Shown: positions 28,984 to 39,660 of the stretch, in pieces
Numbering within the stretch: position 1 is the first letter of the stretch
How the letters are laid out: each line of letters opens with the position of its first letter
DNA from: an uncultured Alphaproteobacteria bacterium
GTDB lineage: Bacteria; Pseudomonadota; Alphaproteobacteria; MPNO01; UBA2964
Reading direction: 5' to 3'
Assembly (NCBI GenBank): GCA_951812775.1
Contig: OX638326.1
Coordinates: 2,177,391 to 2,241,390 of the forward strand
Length of the DNA: 64,000 nt
Notes under the pieces: model-generated
Told to the model about the DNA's origin: nothing
Database searches by the model: none
Seen by the model: the letters and a program-made list of their open reading frames with translations, nothing else
Position numbers and translations under genes: made by a program

Positions 28984-29005
28984 CGTAAAGGTCCGCTAGC
29001 GATAT

Positions 29006-30940
29006 TCAGGAACCGGGTTGCGGCTCCGGCTCCATATCAAGCTCGCCATCATCCTTTTTCTTGGTCGTTCCTGATGTCGGCACAGAGGACCGGCCTTTAC
29101 GATCTGTTGGAGGTTCATCGGGATCTGGACGAATAATGGTTTCACCGCGAAGCAAGGCTGCTATTTCGTCACCTGAAAGCGTTTCATATTCAAGCAGGGC
29201 CTGCGCAAGCGTTTCCAGCTCGTCGCCATAATCTGTGAGGATTTTCTCGGCCTGATTCATACCAGTATCGACTATCCGGCGAACCTCCTCATCGATCATT
29301 TTCGCGGTAGCGTCAGAAACATTCTTCTTCTGCGCAACAGAATGTCCAAGGAATACCTCCTCTTCATTGTCGCTATACCGCAAGGCACCGAGCTTTTCAC
29401 TAAAGCCGAACTCTGTGACCATGGCGCGCGCCATACTGGTTGCCATCCGGATATCGCTCGACGCACCGGTGGTCACATTGTCATCACCAAAAATAAGCTT
29501 TTCAGCGATACGCCCACCAAACGCCATGGCAATTTTGGATTCGAGTTCAATCTTCGATTGCGACAACGCATCGCGTTCCGGCAGCGACATGGTGAGCCCG
29601 AGAGCCCGTCCGCGCGGAATTATCGTGACCTTATGCAAAGGATCATGTTTTGGCACATGCAACGCCACGATGGCATGACCAGCTTCGTGGTAAGCCGTTA
29701 ATTTCTTTTCGTCTTCGGACATAACCATCGAACGGCGTTCCGAGCCCATCATCACCTTGTCTTTGGCATCTTCAAATTCGGCCATTGTCACCAGGCGCTT
29801 GTTACGGCGCGCAGCCATCAATGCCGCCTCATTGACCAGATTGGCGAGATCCGCGCCAGAGAAACCCGGCGTCCCACGGGCAATCACCCGCGCATCAACA
29901 TCCGGTGCCAGCGGTACTTTCCGCATATGAACCTTGAGGATTTTTTCGCGCCCCAGAATATCAGGGTTGGGCACCACGACCTGGCGATCAAAACGACCGG
30001 GTCGCAACAAAGCAGGATCCAGGACATCCGGACGGTTGGTCGCGGCAATCAGGATAACGCCTTCATTGGTCTCAAACCCATCCATTTCGACAAGGAGCTG
30101 ATTGAGGGTCTGTTCGCGTTCGTCATTGCCACCGCCAAGACCAGCACCACGGTGCCGCCCGACCGCGTCAATTTCGTCGATAAAGATAATACAGGGCGCA
30201 TTCTTTTTACCTTGTTCAAACATATCGCGAACCCGCGACGCACCAACGCCGACAAACATTTCAACGAAGTCGGAGCCTGAAATTGTGAAGAACGGCACGT
30301 TTGCTTCACCAGCGATCGCTCGGGCCAACAGTGTTTTACCTGTCCCAGGAGGACCTACGAGCAAGACACCCTTTGGAATTTTGCCGCCCAAACGCTGGAA
30401 CTTCTGTGGGTCACGTAAAAATTCAACAACCTCTTCGAGTTCGGTCTTAGATTCATCGATCCCGGCAACGTCTTCGAAGGTCACACGACCGGATTGCTCG
30501 GTTAGCTGCCGGGCCCGGGATTTACCGAAGCCCATGGCCTTACCGCCACCAGATTGCATTTGCCGCATGAAGAAAATCCAGACACCGATCAATAGCAGCA
30601 TCGGGAACCAGGAGATCAAAATCTGTACCAGCGAGGGAGACCCATCATCTGTCGGCATCGCTTTGATAACGACACCCCGTTTGGTCAGCCGTTCGACAAG
30701 ATTGGGATCATTCGGCGCATATGTCGCAAACCCGCGCCCATCAGTATAAAAACCCGATATATTATTGCCCTTGATCGTGACCTCACGAACCTGACCATTA
30801 CTTACTTCAGCGAGAAAATCGGAGAAGGGAATTCCGACCTGGCCGCTTCGACCGCCCGGCTGCTGGAATAGGTTGAATAGCGCCACAAGCAAAAGGCCGA
30901 CAATGAGCCAAAGAGCTATGTTTTTACCAAAATTATTCAC
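29006..30940 (-). CDS. ftsH: ATP-dependent zinc metalloprotease FtsH
   Basis: A 644-residue membrane-anchored AAA+ protease that degrades misfolded membrane proteins and selected regulators. Two transmembrane helices (residues 9-26 and 104-125) flank a periplasmic domain. Walker A is GPPGTGKT (196-203), Walker B is [11 protein letters not shown] near 252, and the second region of homology is RPGRFDRQV near 311. The zinc site HEAGH is near 417. The C terminus is a charged, disordered tail. It lies downstream of tilS with a 95-base gap that can hold a promoter. Confidence 0.98.
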   Translation of the reverse strand: MNNFGKNIALWLIVGLLLVALFNLFQQPGGRSGQVGIPFSDFLAEVSNGQVREVTIKGNNISGFYTDGRGFATYAPNDPNLVERLTKRGVVIKAMPTDDGSPSLVQILISWFPMLLLIGVWIFFMRQMQSGGGKAMGFGKSRARQLTEQSGRVTFEDVAGIDESKTELEEVVEFLRDPQKFQRLGGKIPKGVLLVGPPGTGKTLLARAIAGEANVPFFTISGSDFVEMFVGVGASRVRDMFEQGKKNAPCIIFIDEIDAVGRHRGAGLGGGNDEREQTLNQLLVEMDGFETNEGVILIAATNRPDVLDPALLRPGRFDRQVVVPNPDILGREKILKVHMRKVPLAPDVDARVIARGTPGFSGADLANLVNEAALMAARRNKRLVTMAEFEDAKDKVMMGSERRSMVMSEDEKKLTAYHEAGHAIVALHVPKHDPLHKVTIIPRGRALGLTMSLPERDALSQSKIELESKIAMAFGGRIAEKLIFGDDNVTTGASSDIRMATSMARAMVTEFGFSEKLGALRYSDNEEEVFLGHSVAQKKNVSDATAKMIDEEVRRIVDTGMNQAEKILTDYGDELETLAQALLEYETLSGDEIAALLRGETIIRPDPDEPPTDRKGRSSVPTSGTTKKKDDGELDMEPEPQPGS

Positions 30941-31035
30941 GTAGAAAATCCTCGATCCGCTTTGCCGCAGTCCCGCGTTAGCGTCGTATGTTTAAACGGT
31001 TACGCCTCTGTTAAATACATAGTGAATGCCAACAG

Positions 31036-32379
31036 TTAAACAACTGGAAAAAAAGCATTCGTTACTGGTCGATTTGGTAAGAATTCGACCTGAATTTTGG
31101 CTACGCTAGCAGGATTGCGCGTCCGACGTCCATAGCCTAGATGTGGAACGCTCACAAGACCGTGACGATCCCATACAGATGGCAGCGCCCGTCGTACTGC
31201 CACATTTAATGATCGGAAACCGGAAATTCCGTTTTTTTCGGCCAATTTCCGCGAAAAATCGTCTCCCAGGGCCCTCACCTGATAGCTTGATCTCCCAGAA
31301 TTACCGACCCTCGACACCCTTATGCGAAACCGATTATCCCAATCCAACCAAACATTGGAGGCCATATTTTCGACCGGGCATCTTGCTGCTTCGCGAACGA
31401 TCAAAAAACTGTCCTTTTCCCGCAGAATTTTGCACCCGGACAACGTTCGCCCTCTAAATTTTGAATTTCCGCGAACGTCATTAAGTAATTGATCAAGGGA
31501 TTGGTGACGAGCCGGATACAATTCTCCGCCGATTGTCCCCAATAGACGTTCGAGAACGCGCCGAGCGATCTCGCGTTCGGAGTTCATAATGGCGGCGCAA
31601 TCAATCCGGGCAAAACCCAAATTCGACAACGCCGCCGACTTGGCAAGCACCAACGCTGCCTGATTTTCCATAGACTGGCGGACTTCAGCGAGACGTTGCG
31701 CGGTCCCGGACAGGGAGGTAGGTGAAATTTGTTCTACCGCGAGTGTAGGCAACAGATTCCGTAGCCTCACCCGAGCATAGGCAGGATCACTATTGGAAGG
31801 ATCTTCTACCCACTCTATTCCCCGGCTCTCAAGCATTGCCCGCAATCGATCTCGAGAGATGTTGAGGCAGGGGCGCAATAAACGGACATCAGCAGTCTCG
31901 CGAATGCGCGCCATGCCGGCCAGACCATCTGCCCCCGTCTGGCGACCCAAACGGTGTAGCATTGTTTCAGCCTGATCTTCCTGATGATGGGCAAGCAAGA
32001 GATGTAATATGCCTTTGCGTCGGCACCAATCTGACATCAACCCATAGCGGGCATCACGCGCGGCATTCTGAATACCCGTGCGTGGTTTATTGTTCTGCCA
32101 GCGTAAAATTGTTCCTTCAACACCCAACGCCTTAATGCGTTGTTGCGATAGTCGTGCCTCAGCGGCAGATTCCCGCCGCAAACTATGATCAACTGTTAGA
32201 GCGGTGACCACACCCCCCCGCCGTGTCGCCCAGCGTTTAGCCAGTAGAGTGAGAGCAGTGCTATCCGCTCCTCCAGAAAAGGCCACTGCGAGATGAGGTT
32301 TGGGTTCGAACGGCCCAAGCGGTGCCATTACGTCGGCAAATTCCTGTTCGCTGAGAGGCGCAACATTCTCTGAGGACAT
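31036..32379 (-). CDS. tilS: tRNA(Ile)-lysidine synthetase
   Basis: A 447-residue PP-loop ATPase that converts C34 of the CAU-anticodon tRNA(Ile) to lysidine so it reads AUA codons. The PP-loop SGGADSTAL appears about 35 residues in. HHQEDQAETMLHRLGR and GMARIRE near 140-170 are typical. The ATG at 32379 begins just after the cpoB stop; longer starts would run through cpoB and are rejected. The C-terminal domain is poorly conserved, as usual. ftsH follows. Confidence 0.92.
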   Translation of the reverse strand: MSSENVAPLSEQEFADVMAPLGPFEPKPHLAVAFSGGADSTALTLLAKRWATRRGGVVTALTVDHSLRRESAAEARLSQQRIKALGVEGTILRWQNNKPRTGIQNAARDARYGLMSDWCRRKGILHLLLAHHQEDQAETMLHRLGRQTGADGLAGMARIRETADVRLLRPCLNISRDRLRAMLESRGIEWVEDPSNSDPAYARVRLRNLLPTLAVEQISPTSLSGTAQRLAEVRQSMENQAALVLAKSAALSNLGFARIDCAAIMNSEREIARRVLERLLGTIGGELYPARHQSLDQLLNDVRGNSKFRGRTLSGCKILREKDSFLIVREAARCPVENMASNVWLDWDNRFRIRVSRVGNSGRSSYQVRALGDDFSRKLAEKNGISGFRSLNVAVRRALPSVWDRHGLVSVPHLGYGRRTRNPASVAKIQVEFLPNRPVTNAFFPVV

Positions 32380-32404
32380 CTTGCTTTTTGGCAGCACCGC
32401 GTAA

Positions 32405-33361
32405 TTAGCGGCGACACTTGGAACGCTTGCGTTCACTCGCAAGGCGCCGTTTAACCGAACTTCCCATTTTCCGGAAATTTTTCGCGAGCCTGGAATACGT
32501 CGTACATGCTTCACGATTCTTTCCCAGGCGGGAAAGTGACATGCCGAGATTTAGCAGCGTTGCGGGTGCCTTTTTGCTTTTGGGGTATCGTTGAAAGCCT
32601 TCTGCAAAGGCGATTGCCGCCTGTTCAAAATTGCTACGAACAAAATAAGTTCGACCGAGCCAATAATGGGCGTTGGGCGCCAGACGATGTTTCCGGTTTG
32701 CGTCTATAAAATCTGTTAAGACCCTTTCGGCGGCAGCGAAATCACGTTTTTTGACGATCAAACCATGAGCGCGATCATATTGCTGTTCCGGTGTTTCCTT
32801 TAGTACCGGCGGAACAGCAGCGACTTGCCCGCCTGATTTCGGCGGCAAAGAGGGATTCACTCCGAAGGGTTTAACACCGCGATCAGCACCCGGAACATTC
32901 AATGGGGTCTGCGGCGGCGGTGTGCCATCGGAAACAAGCGGCACTTGCCCTGTACCATCCGCTGAAGGACCTCCGCCCTCCAGCGTTTTCAGCCGGAACT
33001 CAAGATCCGTCGACATTTTATCCAACCGGGTCTGTAGCTGAGAAACTTTATGATTGAGTTCCTCATTTGCGCCAGTCAATCGTCGAATCTCCCCCTCAAG
33101 TTGAATAATACGGTTGGAAAGTCGAGCCATCGCGGCATTGGAGGATGCCCCCACAGATACATTTGGCGTCGTCGCACCGCGCGACGGCTTTCCTTGGTAT
33201 ACGTACCGTTGCAGCGTTGTCAGTTCGTTCTGCATCCGCTGCAGTCGGTTGATCAAATCCTGCGAGTTTTGCGCCTGCACCGACGGAATAGCCGTCATGG
33301 AGACGAACGCCGTAGCCATAACCACCCGTTTGATCCAAACCGCTTTACGCGATGACATCAT
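32405..33361 (-). CDS. cpoB: Tol-Pal system coordinator CpoB (YbgF)
   Basis: A periplasmic protein of about 318 residues that links Tol-Pal energy state to peptidoglycan synthesis during constriction. A signal peptide (residues 1-30, ending VQA) is followed by a coiled coil that trimerises (LSNRIIQLEGEIRRLT and the next heptads). A Pro-rich linker and C-terminal TPR repeats (AHYWLGRTYFVRSNFEQAA) complete it. It lies directly after pal, the standard position. Start 33361 follows a GGAAG/GGGTAGAG stretch; 33358 is the alternative. Confidence 0.92.
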   Translation of the reverse strand: MMSSRKAVWIKRVVMATAFVSMTAIPSVQAQNSQDLINRLQRMQNELTTLQRYVYQGKPSRGATTPNVSVGASSNAAMARLSNRIIQLEGEIRRLTGANEELNHKVSQLQTRLDKMSTDLEFRLKTLEGGGPSADGTGQVPLVSDGTPPPQTPLNVPGADRGVKPFGVNPSLPPKSGGQVAAVPPVLKETPEQQYDRAHGLIVKKRDFAAAERVLTDFIDANRKHRLAPNAHYWLGRTYFVRSNFEQAAIAFAEGFQRYPKSKKAPATLLNLGMSLSRLGKNREACTTYSRLAKNFRKMGSSVKRRLASERKRSKCRR

Positions 33362-33427
33362 CTCTACCCACTTCCGCAAATTATTGACCACCAACAGCCA
33401 ATTTGGAGCCGTCGGCGAGTTCCGCTC

Positions 33428-33964
33428 TTAGTTTACCGTCGTCACACTACGCCGGTTTTTTTGCCACGCATCTTCGGCAGAGCGGGCATCAACCGGGCGT
33501 TCTTTACCGAAACTTACCGTCTTCACCCGGTTCTGATCCAATCCGAGCGCCACGAGATAATCCCGAACGGCTGTAGCCCTCCGATCCCCCAAAGCAAGGT
33601 TGTATTCACGTGTGCCCCGTTCATCGGCATGGCCGGCGATTGTAATCGTCACGCCCTGATTGCGACGCAGCCATTCAGCCTGCTTTTCAAGCGTTGCCCG
33701 AGCTTCCGCCGACAACGACACGCTATCAAGACCGAAGAACACCCGATCTCCAATATTGGTGACCAAATCTTCCTGACTTCCCGCCGGAACCCCACCGGGC
33801 GCCAGACTGGAAACCTGTGGCGAACTACTTGCGCTACTGCCCGAGGATGAACCGGACCCGGCGGCACTTCCGCTCCCCTGGGCCGACCCGGCATTATCTG
33901 AAGTGGTTTCGCACGCACCGAGCGCAAGCCCGGCAATGACCGTAACGAGAATTTTCCAGTGCAT
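33428..33964 (-). CDS. pal: Peptidoglycan-associated lipoprotein Pal
   Basis: A 178-residue outer-membrane lipoprotein. A lipoprotein signal peptide ends in LGAC (Cys18), then comes a Ser/Gly-rich linker of about 40 residues. The OmpA-like peptidoglycan-binding domain contains GHADERGTREYNLALGDRRA and the diaminopimelate-contact Asp/Arg residues. It ends with RRSVTTVN. It is transcribed after tolB with a 133-base gap. Start 33964 puts the lipobox at a normal distance; the longer frame to 33988 would weaken the signal peptide. Confidence 0.96.
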   Translation of the reverse strand: MHWKILVTVIAGLALGACETTSDNAGSAQGSGSAAGSGSSSGSSASSSPQVSSLAPGGVPAGSQEDLVTNIGDRVFFGLDSVSLSAEARATLEKQAEWLRRNQGVTITIAGHADERGTREYNLALGDRRATAVRDYLVALGLDQNRVKTVSFGKERPVDARSAEDAWQKNRRSVTTVN

Positions 33965-34097
33965 TTCTAACGTCCCTCTCGTGAACACATCTTTCCTAAA
34001 AACATAAGCCTGGTCCTCGATTCAATAAAGGTTTGTTCACCTTCCGAGTCAGACCTTCTTCTCAATACCCAACCAACTCCAAAAACAATAAAGCTGG

Positions 34098-35447
34098 TCA
34101 ACGTTTCGGCGGCGACCAGGCAGGATCAGATCCTGCAGTCGGCGTCTTGATTTCGCGTTCATTGAATCCGGTAAGATCCACTGAATATAGTTTTGGCTGT
34201 CCGCCCCCTGCACCCGCCCGCGGCTGACGGAAAAACATCAGCACACGACCATTCGGCGACCATGTTGGCCCCTCCACAAGAAACCCCTTCGCCAGAAGCC
34301 GTTCGCCACTGCCATCGGGTCTCATAACACCGATATAGAATTCACCCTGTGTAATTTTTGTGAAAGCGATGAGATCACCACGTGGCGACCATACGGGAGT
34401 TGCGTATCGTCCATTCCCAAAACTAATGCGTTTTGGATTTCCGCCATCCGAATCCATGACATAGATCTGTTGACGCCCACCGCGATCCGAATTGAAAACG
34501 ACGCGTCTGCCGTCGGGCGAGAAAGAAGGTGACGTATCGATTGACGGATGGCTGGTTAGACGACTAACGCGCCGCGTCGGTAAATCCATCACAAAAATAT
34601 CGGAGTTCCCATCCTGCGCCATCGACATAATCACGCGCTTGCCGCTCGGCGAGAAACGCGGGGCAAATGTCATGCCCGGAAAATCGCCCAGGGCTTCGCG
34701 TTGCCCGGTATCGATATTAAAGATGTACACACGTGGTTGCCCGCCGCGATATTCGAGATAGGTAATTTCCTGTGCTGTTGGCGAAAAGCGGGGCGTCAGA
34801 ACGAGCTCGCCGCCACTCGTGAGATATCTGTGGTTAGCGCCATCCTGATCCATGATCGCCAATCTCTTAACCCGCTTTTCAGCCGGCCCCGACTCCGCGA
34901 CATAGACCACTCTTGTATCGAAATAACCCTGCTCGCCGGTAATCCTTTTATAGATGGCATCCGCAATAATATGTGCGACTCGCCGCCAGTTGCGCGGCTC
35001 GGTATCTGTCCGCAGACCCACCAGCTGTTGACCGGCAAAGACATCCCATAGACGAAATTCCACCCGCAGCTGACCGTTTGCCCTGATCTCGGTGCTACCG
35101 ACAACCAGAGCCTGCGCATTGATCTGACGCCATGACGGAAATTTTGGCCGGATGCGAAGAGAGCTCCTCGCCTGAATAAAAGCCCTGCGATCAATGAGTC
35201 GGAACAGCCCGGACCGTTCGAGATCCGCCGAAACCACCGCCGCGATATCCCGCCCCAAGGTTTGAGCCTGACCACCAGTGCCAAAGAAATCAGGCAGTGC
35301 GATTGGAAAAGGCTCTATCTTACCGCTGGTTATGTCGACCTTTAGCTCAGCACGGAGCGGGCTGACGCCGATTACAAAGGCGAGTGCTGCAACCGCCATC
35401 ACCCACTGGCAGGCCAATAAATGGCGTTTCGTATTAATTTTCGTCAT
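34098..35447 (-). CDS. tolB: Tol-Pal translocation protein TolB
   Basis: A 449-residue periplasmic protein with an N-terminal signal peptide, an alpha/beta domain (residues 40-170) and a six-bladed beta-propeller. The propeller blades recur as [55 protein letters not shown] and [12 protein letters not shown]. It binds Pal and the TolA C terminus. It sits between tolA and pal as in the standard operon. Confidence 0.97.
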   Translation of the reverse strand: MTKINTKRHLLACQWVMAVAALAFVIGVSPLRAELKVDITSGKIEPFPIALPDFFGTGGQAQTLGRDIAAVVSADLERSGLFRLIDRRAFIQARSSLRIRPKFPSWRQINAQALVVGSTEIRANGQLRVEFRLWDVFAGQQLVGLRTDTEPRNWRRVAHIIADAIYKRITGEQGYFDTRVVYVAESGPAEKRVKRLAIMDQDGANHRYLTSGGELVLTPRFSPTAQEITYLEYRGGQPRVYIFNIDTGQREALGDFPGMTFAPRFSPSGKRVIMSMAQDGNSDIFVMDLPTRRVSRLTSHPSIDTSPSFSPDGRRVVFNSDRGGRQQIYVMDSDGGNPKRISFGNGRYATPVWSPRGDLIAFTKITQGEFYIGVMRPDGSGERLLAKGFLVEGPTWSPNGRVLMFFRQPRAGAGGGQPKLYSVDLTGFNEREIKTPTAGSDPAWSPPKR

Positions 35448-35473
35448 CCTCTCACATTAGCTCAAAATCGTCG

Positions 35474-36316
35474 CTAAGGACCCAGCGCTTCGCTGGGATC
35501 GAAATTGAACGTAATGTCCTTCCATATTTCGTATTGGCCGTAGGGTAACCGCAAAGGGCTGCAACGTGGATTCAAAAGTGCGCGAAAAGCACTTTCGGCG
35601 ACAACACGAAAAGCCTGATCGCTGCGGAACCGTGCGGTATCGATAACGCGTGGTCGACCGAGCAATGATCCATCGCGATTGAGACGAATGCGAACCCCGA
35701 TTTTCATTTTCTGGGCGTCTTTCGCACCACCTGGAATGTTCCAGCAAAGGTGGATCTGTTGCAAAACCAGCTTGGACAATTCGTTTTCGGCCTGACGACG
35801 CGCATAAGCAGATTGCACCGGTGTCGGACGTGGCTTGACGGGTTTTGGTGTCTTCTTGACGACCTTGGGAGTCGGTTTTTTGCGCTTGGTCAGATCCTTG
35901 AGCAATTTCCGAAATTCGTCGGGTGGTGGCGGTTTGCGTCGCGGTTTCGGCGCCACCCTTGCTACCTTTGCCGGTTTCTTGGGTTTCGTTTTTTTTACCA
36001 CTTTTGGCTTGGGCTTCGGTTTGGGCTTCGGTTTGGGTTTCGGCTTTGCCTTGGGCGGCGGTGGTACGGGTTCCGGTGCGGGTTCCGGCGTCGCCAAAGG
36101 TGGCGGCGGTGGAGGTGGCGGAACAGGTTCCGGTGCGGGTTGCGCAACGGGCTTGGGCGCTGGCTCCTCTGGCATCTGATCCGGCATCACAAGGTTGACA
36201 GACATGGGTGGACTGCTTTCGATTTTTGGCGGATCGAACAAAATTGGAAGCCCGAAATAGGCGACAGCGATCACGATGACGTGCAGAACAGCCGAAATGA
36301 TCACTGCACGTTTCAT
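35474..36316 (-). CDS. tolA: Tol-Pal energy transducer TolA
   Basis: A 280-residue inner-membrane protein. A single N-terminal helix (about residues 5-27) anchors it. A periplasmic Pro/Lys-rich stalk (about 45-180) includes a pure KP dipeptide run, and a C-terminal TolA/TonB-like domain (about 195-275, with LCWNIPGGAK) contacts TolB and Pal. The low-complexity DNA of the stalk also gives a long open frame on the same strand in another phase, which is a shadow. Length is shorter than E. coli TolA because the stalk is proline-rich rather than helical. Confidence 0.93.
   Translation of the reverse strand: MKRAVIISAVLHVIVIAVAYFGLPILFDPPKIESSPPMSVNLVMPDQMPEEPAPKPVAQPAPEPVPPPPPPPPLATPEPAPEPVPPPPKAKPKPKPKPKPKPKPKVVKKTKPKKPAKVARVAPKPRRKPPPPDEFRKLLKDLTKRKKPTPKVVKKTPKPVKPRPTPVQSAYARRQAENELSKLVLQQIHLCWNIPGGAKDAQKMKIGVRIRLNRDGSLLGRPRVIDTARFRSDQAFRVVAESAFRALLNPRCSPLRLPYGQYEIWKDITFNFDPSEALGP
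36004..36054 (-). repeat. Lys-Pro codon microsatellite in tolA
   Basis: A tandem array of 12-base units (read on + as GGCTTCGGTTTG with variants) encodes six to seven Lys-Pro pairs in the TolA stalk. Length variation here would alter stalk reach. Confidence 0.8.
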
Positions 36317-36319
36317 AGG

Positions 36320-36790
36320 TCACCGTGCGCCCCGACCAGTATTCTTACTCGGTGCCTGGGTGATCAGGGCGACTCTGTTAAACCCAGCCTGATTTAACGC
36401 GCCCATGACCGACATCACCCGCCCATAGGCAATGGCCTGATCCCCACGCAAGAATATCCGCACGTCCTTTTTATTTTCAGTAATTGCAGTAAGACGCGCG
36501 ATTAACTGATCGAGCTGTATTTCCGTATCCTGCAAAAATACACCGCCATCACTATTGACGCTAACGACCAATGGTTCATCTTGACCAACGATACGGTTTG
36601 CCGCCGTTTCAGGCAGGTCGACGGGAACCCCCACAGTTAAAAGTGGAGCCGTCACCATAAACACGATCAGCAGCACCAACATAACGTCTACAAGCGGCGT
36701 CACATTGATATCGCTCATTGGCGCGCGACGATAACTTCCGCCGAGTTGTCCCGACTTACCACCCTGTCCAGAGCCAATATTCATCGCCAT
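36320..36790 (-). CDS. tolR: Tol-Pal proton channel subunit TolR
   Basis: A 156-residue ExbD/TolR-family protein. One transmembrane helix carries the essential Asp in INVTPLVDVMLVLLIVFMV (about residues 28-46), which takes part in proton flow. The C-terminal periplasmic domain follows with FLRGDQAIAYGRVMSVM. Its stop is three bases from the tolA start and its start lies next to the tolQ stop, so translation is coupled. Confidence 0.96.
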   Translation of the reverse strand: MAMNIGSGQGGKSGQLGGSYRRAPMSDINVTPLVDVMLVLLIVFMVTAPLLTVGVPVDLPETAANRIVGQDEPLVVSVNSDGGVFLQDTEIQLDQLIARLTAITENKKDVRIFLRGDQAIAYGRVMSVMGALNQAGFNRVALITQAPSKNTGRGAR

Positions 36791-36792
36791 GG

Positions 36793-37518
36793 TCAGTCAG
36801 ACTCCTCGAATTGCCGCGACAGGATGGCACTGAACTCGTTGCCAAACGCTTCAAGCCGGGCCGCATAACGTCCTAAATCTGTCGAAATTTTATTGTAAGC
36901 AACGACCGCCGGGATCGCTGCAACAAGCCCCAGCGCGGTTGCAAACAGGGCTTCGGCGATACCAGGGGCCACAACGGCCAAAGAGGTGTCCTTGGATTGA
37001 GCGATAGCCTGAAAGCTATTCATAATGCCCCAGACCGTCCCAAACAGCCCGATAAACGGCGCTGTCGAACCAACTGTTGCCAAAAACACCATCTGGCGTT
37101 CCAAACTTTCTAATTCACGTCCCATTGTGACGTGCATAACACGTTCAATACGTTGAGCGAGGCTGGCTTTTTGAGAGATTTCCGAAAGCCCCTTGGATGC
37201 TGACCGCCGCCACTCCCGCATTGCCGCCGTAAAAACAGACGACATTGGCTCCTTCGGTCGGTTATCGATTCTGTCATAGAGGTCTTCCAAGGACCCACCC
37301 GACCAAAAAGCTTCCTCAAACTCTTCAGCTTGTACCGCCAGGCGGCGCATCCGAATGATTTTCTCGAAAATAATTGCCCAACACCAAAACGATGCAAGGA
37401 CCAGAATTATCATGACCAGCTTTACAATAATGTCAGCTTGAAGAAACAATCCCCACACTGAAAGGTCATGTGCCACCGACCCGGCTATGGCGGCGGATGC
37501 TACTGCTGTTTGTTCCAT
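36793..37518 (-). CDS. tolQ: Tol-Pal proton channel subunit TolQ
   Basis: A 241-residue MotA/TolQ/ExbB proton-channel protein with three transmembrane helices (about residues 27-48, 138-160 and 175-195). The signature ATVGSTAPFIGLFGTVWGIM is near 137-155 and GIAEALFATALGLVAAIPAV near 173-193. It powers TolA with TolR. It lies 18 bases after ybgC. Confidence 0.97.
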   Translation of the reverse strand: MEQTAVASAAIAGSVAHDLSVWGLFLQADIIVKLVMIILVLASFWCWAIIFEKIIRMRRLAVQAEEFEEAFWSGGSLEDLYDRIDNRPKEPMSSVFTAAMREWRRSASKGLSEISQKASLAQRIERVMHVTMGRELESLERQMVFLATVGSTAPFIGLFGTVWGIMNSFQAIAQSKDTSLAVVAPGIAEALFATALGLVAAIPAVVAYNKISTDLGRYAARLEAFGNEFSAILSRQFEESD

Positions 37519-37536
37519 TTCTCGTTTCCGTCCTTA

Positions 37537-38004
37537 CTATTTCGAGTTTTTAACTGCCAAAAGTGGCAAAAGTACGACACGCAAATCACTGGGCAAACGT
37601 CTTGGTTTTCCGGTGTCCCCGATGCAAGCGAGACGAACTTTAAGCCGCACAATCTCCTCAGCCCCCCGCTTCACAGTTTGGTTAATCCACAGACTCGCCG
37701 CTTCGATTTCGACATTGCCGCTGCAAATTTCAAGAGCATCATCAAGATGAGCCGGCTTCATATAGTCAACCTCGCAACGCCGAACAGCAAACACCAATCC
37801 ATCATCAGACATCATTTTTGCGTGCGGATACCCAATGCAGCGTAGCATTTCCGTTCGAGCACGCTCTGCGTATCTGAGGTAGTTTGCGTAATAGACAATT
37901 CCTCCACTGTCTGTGTCTTCAAAATAGACCCGGATCGGGTAGACGTGAATGCCGTTCACAATCTCCCCGGCATCAGGCATCGCCATTGTCACCGCTAGGT
38001 TCAT
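37537..38004 (-). CDS. ybgC: Tol-Pal-associated acyl-CoA thioesterase YbgC
   Basis: A 155-residue hot-dog fold thioesterase. The 4-hydroxybenzoyl-CoA-type active site is in [28 protein letters not shown] near residues 22-49 with the catalytic Asp. Its role in the Tol operon is unclear in general; it may act on phospholipid-linked acyl groups. Starts at 38004, 37986 or 37980 are possible; all overlap or abut the ruvB stop. Position before tolQ is standard. Confidence 0.93.
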   Translation of the reverse strand: MNLAVTMAMPDAGEIVNGIHVYPIRVYFEDTDSGGIVYYANYLRYAERARTEMLRCIGYPHAKMMSDDGLVFAVRRCEVDYMKPAHLDDALEICSGNVEIEAASLWINQTVKRGAEEIVRLKVRLACIGDTGKPRRLPSDLRVVLLPLLAVKNSK

Positions 38005-39046
38005 TGTCCTCGTTCTGTGTCGCCAGCAATTCAAGCTGAGAAATGATCTCTTTGTCAGCTTTCAGACCAATATGATCAAACCCCCTAGCGGTCACCACGC
38101 GGCCGCGTGGCGTCCGTTGAACAAGCCCCTGCTGAATTAGAAAAGGTTCTATGACTTCTTCAATGGCATCGCGTTGTTCAGACAATGCCGCGGCCAGCGT
38201 CTCGACACCGACCGGTCCGCCATTGTAATTTTCGCAAATTGTCCGGAGGTAACGGCGGTCCATCGCATCAAGACCGAGGGCATCAACCTCCAGGCGGTTA
38301 AGAGCGGCATCGGCAATACTGGCATCCACCGGCCCGTCTTCAGCGACCACTGCAAAATCCCTAACCCGACGTAGCAACCTGCCGGCCACGCGAGGGGTAC
38401 CACGAGCGCGCCGGGCAATCTCACCAGCGCCCTCATCCGTTAATGCAAGATCCAAAAGATTGGCCGCCCGCCTGACGATGCTTTCCAGCTCCTCAGGACT
38501 GTAAAAGTTGAGACGAAGCGGAATGCCAAACCGTTCGCGCAGAGGTGTCGTGATAAGGCCTGATCGAGTTGTCGCGCCGATAAGCGTAAAAGGCTGCAGA
38601 TCAATTCTGACAGATCGTGCCGCCGGTCCCTCGCCGATAACGAGATCAAGCTTGTAATCCTCAATCGCCGGATAAAGAATTTCTTCAACAACAGGTGAAA
38701 GCCGATGAATTTCATCAATAAACAGCACGTCGTTTGCTTCAAGATTGGTAAGGATCGCGGCTAAATCACCCGCCTTGGCAATTACCGGTCCGGAGGTCAT
38801 ACGGAACCCAACGCCAAGCTCTCTCGAGACAATCTGAGCCAACGTCGTTTTACCGAGGCCGGGCGGTCCATAAAACAAAACATGATCAAGAGCCTCGCCC
38901 CGTAATTTCGCGGCGTTGATGAAGACGCTCAAATTTTCGCGTAACTGCGGTTGTCCGACAAAATCGTTGAGGGTTTGTGGCCGTAAGGAAATCTCGGTGG
39001 CGTCATCCTGTCCGGACTCCGGCGCAATGATACGTTCCTCCGTCAC
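37973..39046 (-). CDS. ruvB: Holliday junction branch-migration helicase RuvB
   Basis: A 357-residue AAA+ motor that drives branch migration with RuvA. Walker A is GPPGLGKT at residues 60-67, Walker B is [10 protein letters not shown] near 109, and the sensor GATTRSG is near 162. The C-terminal winged helix includes [17 protein letters not shown]. The acidic tail overlaps the ybgC start. It overlaps ruvA by four bases. Confidence 0.98.
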   Translation of the reverse strand: MTEERIIAPESGQDDATEISLRPQTLNDFVGQPQLRENLSVFINAAKLRGEALDHVLFYGPPGLGKTTLAQIVSRELGVGFRMTSGPVIAKAGDLAAILTNLEANDVLFIDEIHRLSPVVEEILYPAIEDYKLDLVIGEGPAARSVRIDLQPFTLIGATTRSGLITTPLRERFGIPLRLNFYSPEELESIVRRAANLLDLALTDEGAGEIARRARGTPRVAGRLLRRVRDFAVVAEDGPVDASIADAALNRLEVDALGLDAMDRRYLRTICENYNGGPVGVETLAAALSEQRDAIEEVIEPFLIQQGLVQRTPRGRVVTARGFDHIGLKADKEIISQLELLATQNEDNEPSGDNGDA

Positions 39047-39648
39047 GCGCTAAGCTCCTGCAACCCGGCCTTGACGAGATCCTCAACACTGGAATCTTCG
39101 CCAAGCACCTGAGCGGCCTGCGTCACAGCCCCGAAGGCCGCACTGCGGCCGTAACCCAGATTAACGAGTGCTGAAACAGCGTCAGAAACCGCGCCGGTAT
39201 CATCGTCAGCCTTGCCACCAAAATCGACATGACGCACGACACTAAGCTCGGCCGCTTTCTCCCGCAGCTCGGCGAGCAATCGCACAGCAAGACGAGGGCC
39301 AACGCCGGGCGCCCTGGTCAGCGCGGCCTTGTCTTCGGCCATCATTGCGTTTGCCAGATCATCCGGCGCCAAAGTGCCGAGAATAGCCAGCGCCACTTTT
39401 GCCCCTACTCCCTGCACTGTCGTGAGCAGTTTGAACCAGTCCCGTTCTGACTGATCAGCAAAACCATATAAATGGATATGGTCTTCGCGCACATGGGTTT
39501 CGACAGAAATGGAAACCGGATATCCAGCCCGACCAAACGCCCCAAGGGTACGCGCTGAGCAAAACACTAGATATCCGACACCACCAACATCAATGACCGC
39601 CCCGTCATCGCCAATCGAATCCAATATGCCGGTAAGTTTGGCAATCAT
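39043..39648 (-). CDS. ruvA: Holliday junction-binding protein RuvA
   Basis: A 201-residue protein that binds four-way junctions as a tetramer and recruits RuvB. Domain I is an OB fold ([12 protein letters not shown] and [14 protein letters not shown]). Domain II has helix-hairpin-helix motifs ([17 protein letters not shown] and [18 protein letters not shown]). The C-terminal domain III (about 155-200) contacts RuvB. It follows ruvC by 12 bases. Confidence 0.97.
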   Translation of the reverse strand: MIAKLTGILDSIGDDGAVIDVGGVGYLVFCSARTLGAFGRAGYPVSISVETHVREDHIHLYGFADQSERDWFKLLTTVQGVGAKVALAILGTLAPDDLANAMMAEDKAALTRAPGVGPRLAVRLLAELREKAAELSVVRHVDFGGKADDDTGAVSDAVSALVNLGYGRSAAFGAVTQAAQVLGEDSSVEDLVKAGLQELSA

Positions 39649-39660
39649 TTTGACTTGATC

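Noticed and set aside
35457..36323. Long second open frame over tolA with repeats of Thr, Gln and Glu
   Set aside because: It is a phase shadow of the low-complexity Pro/Lys DNA of tolA; the tolA frame has the membrane helix and C-terminal domain.
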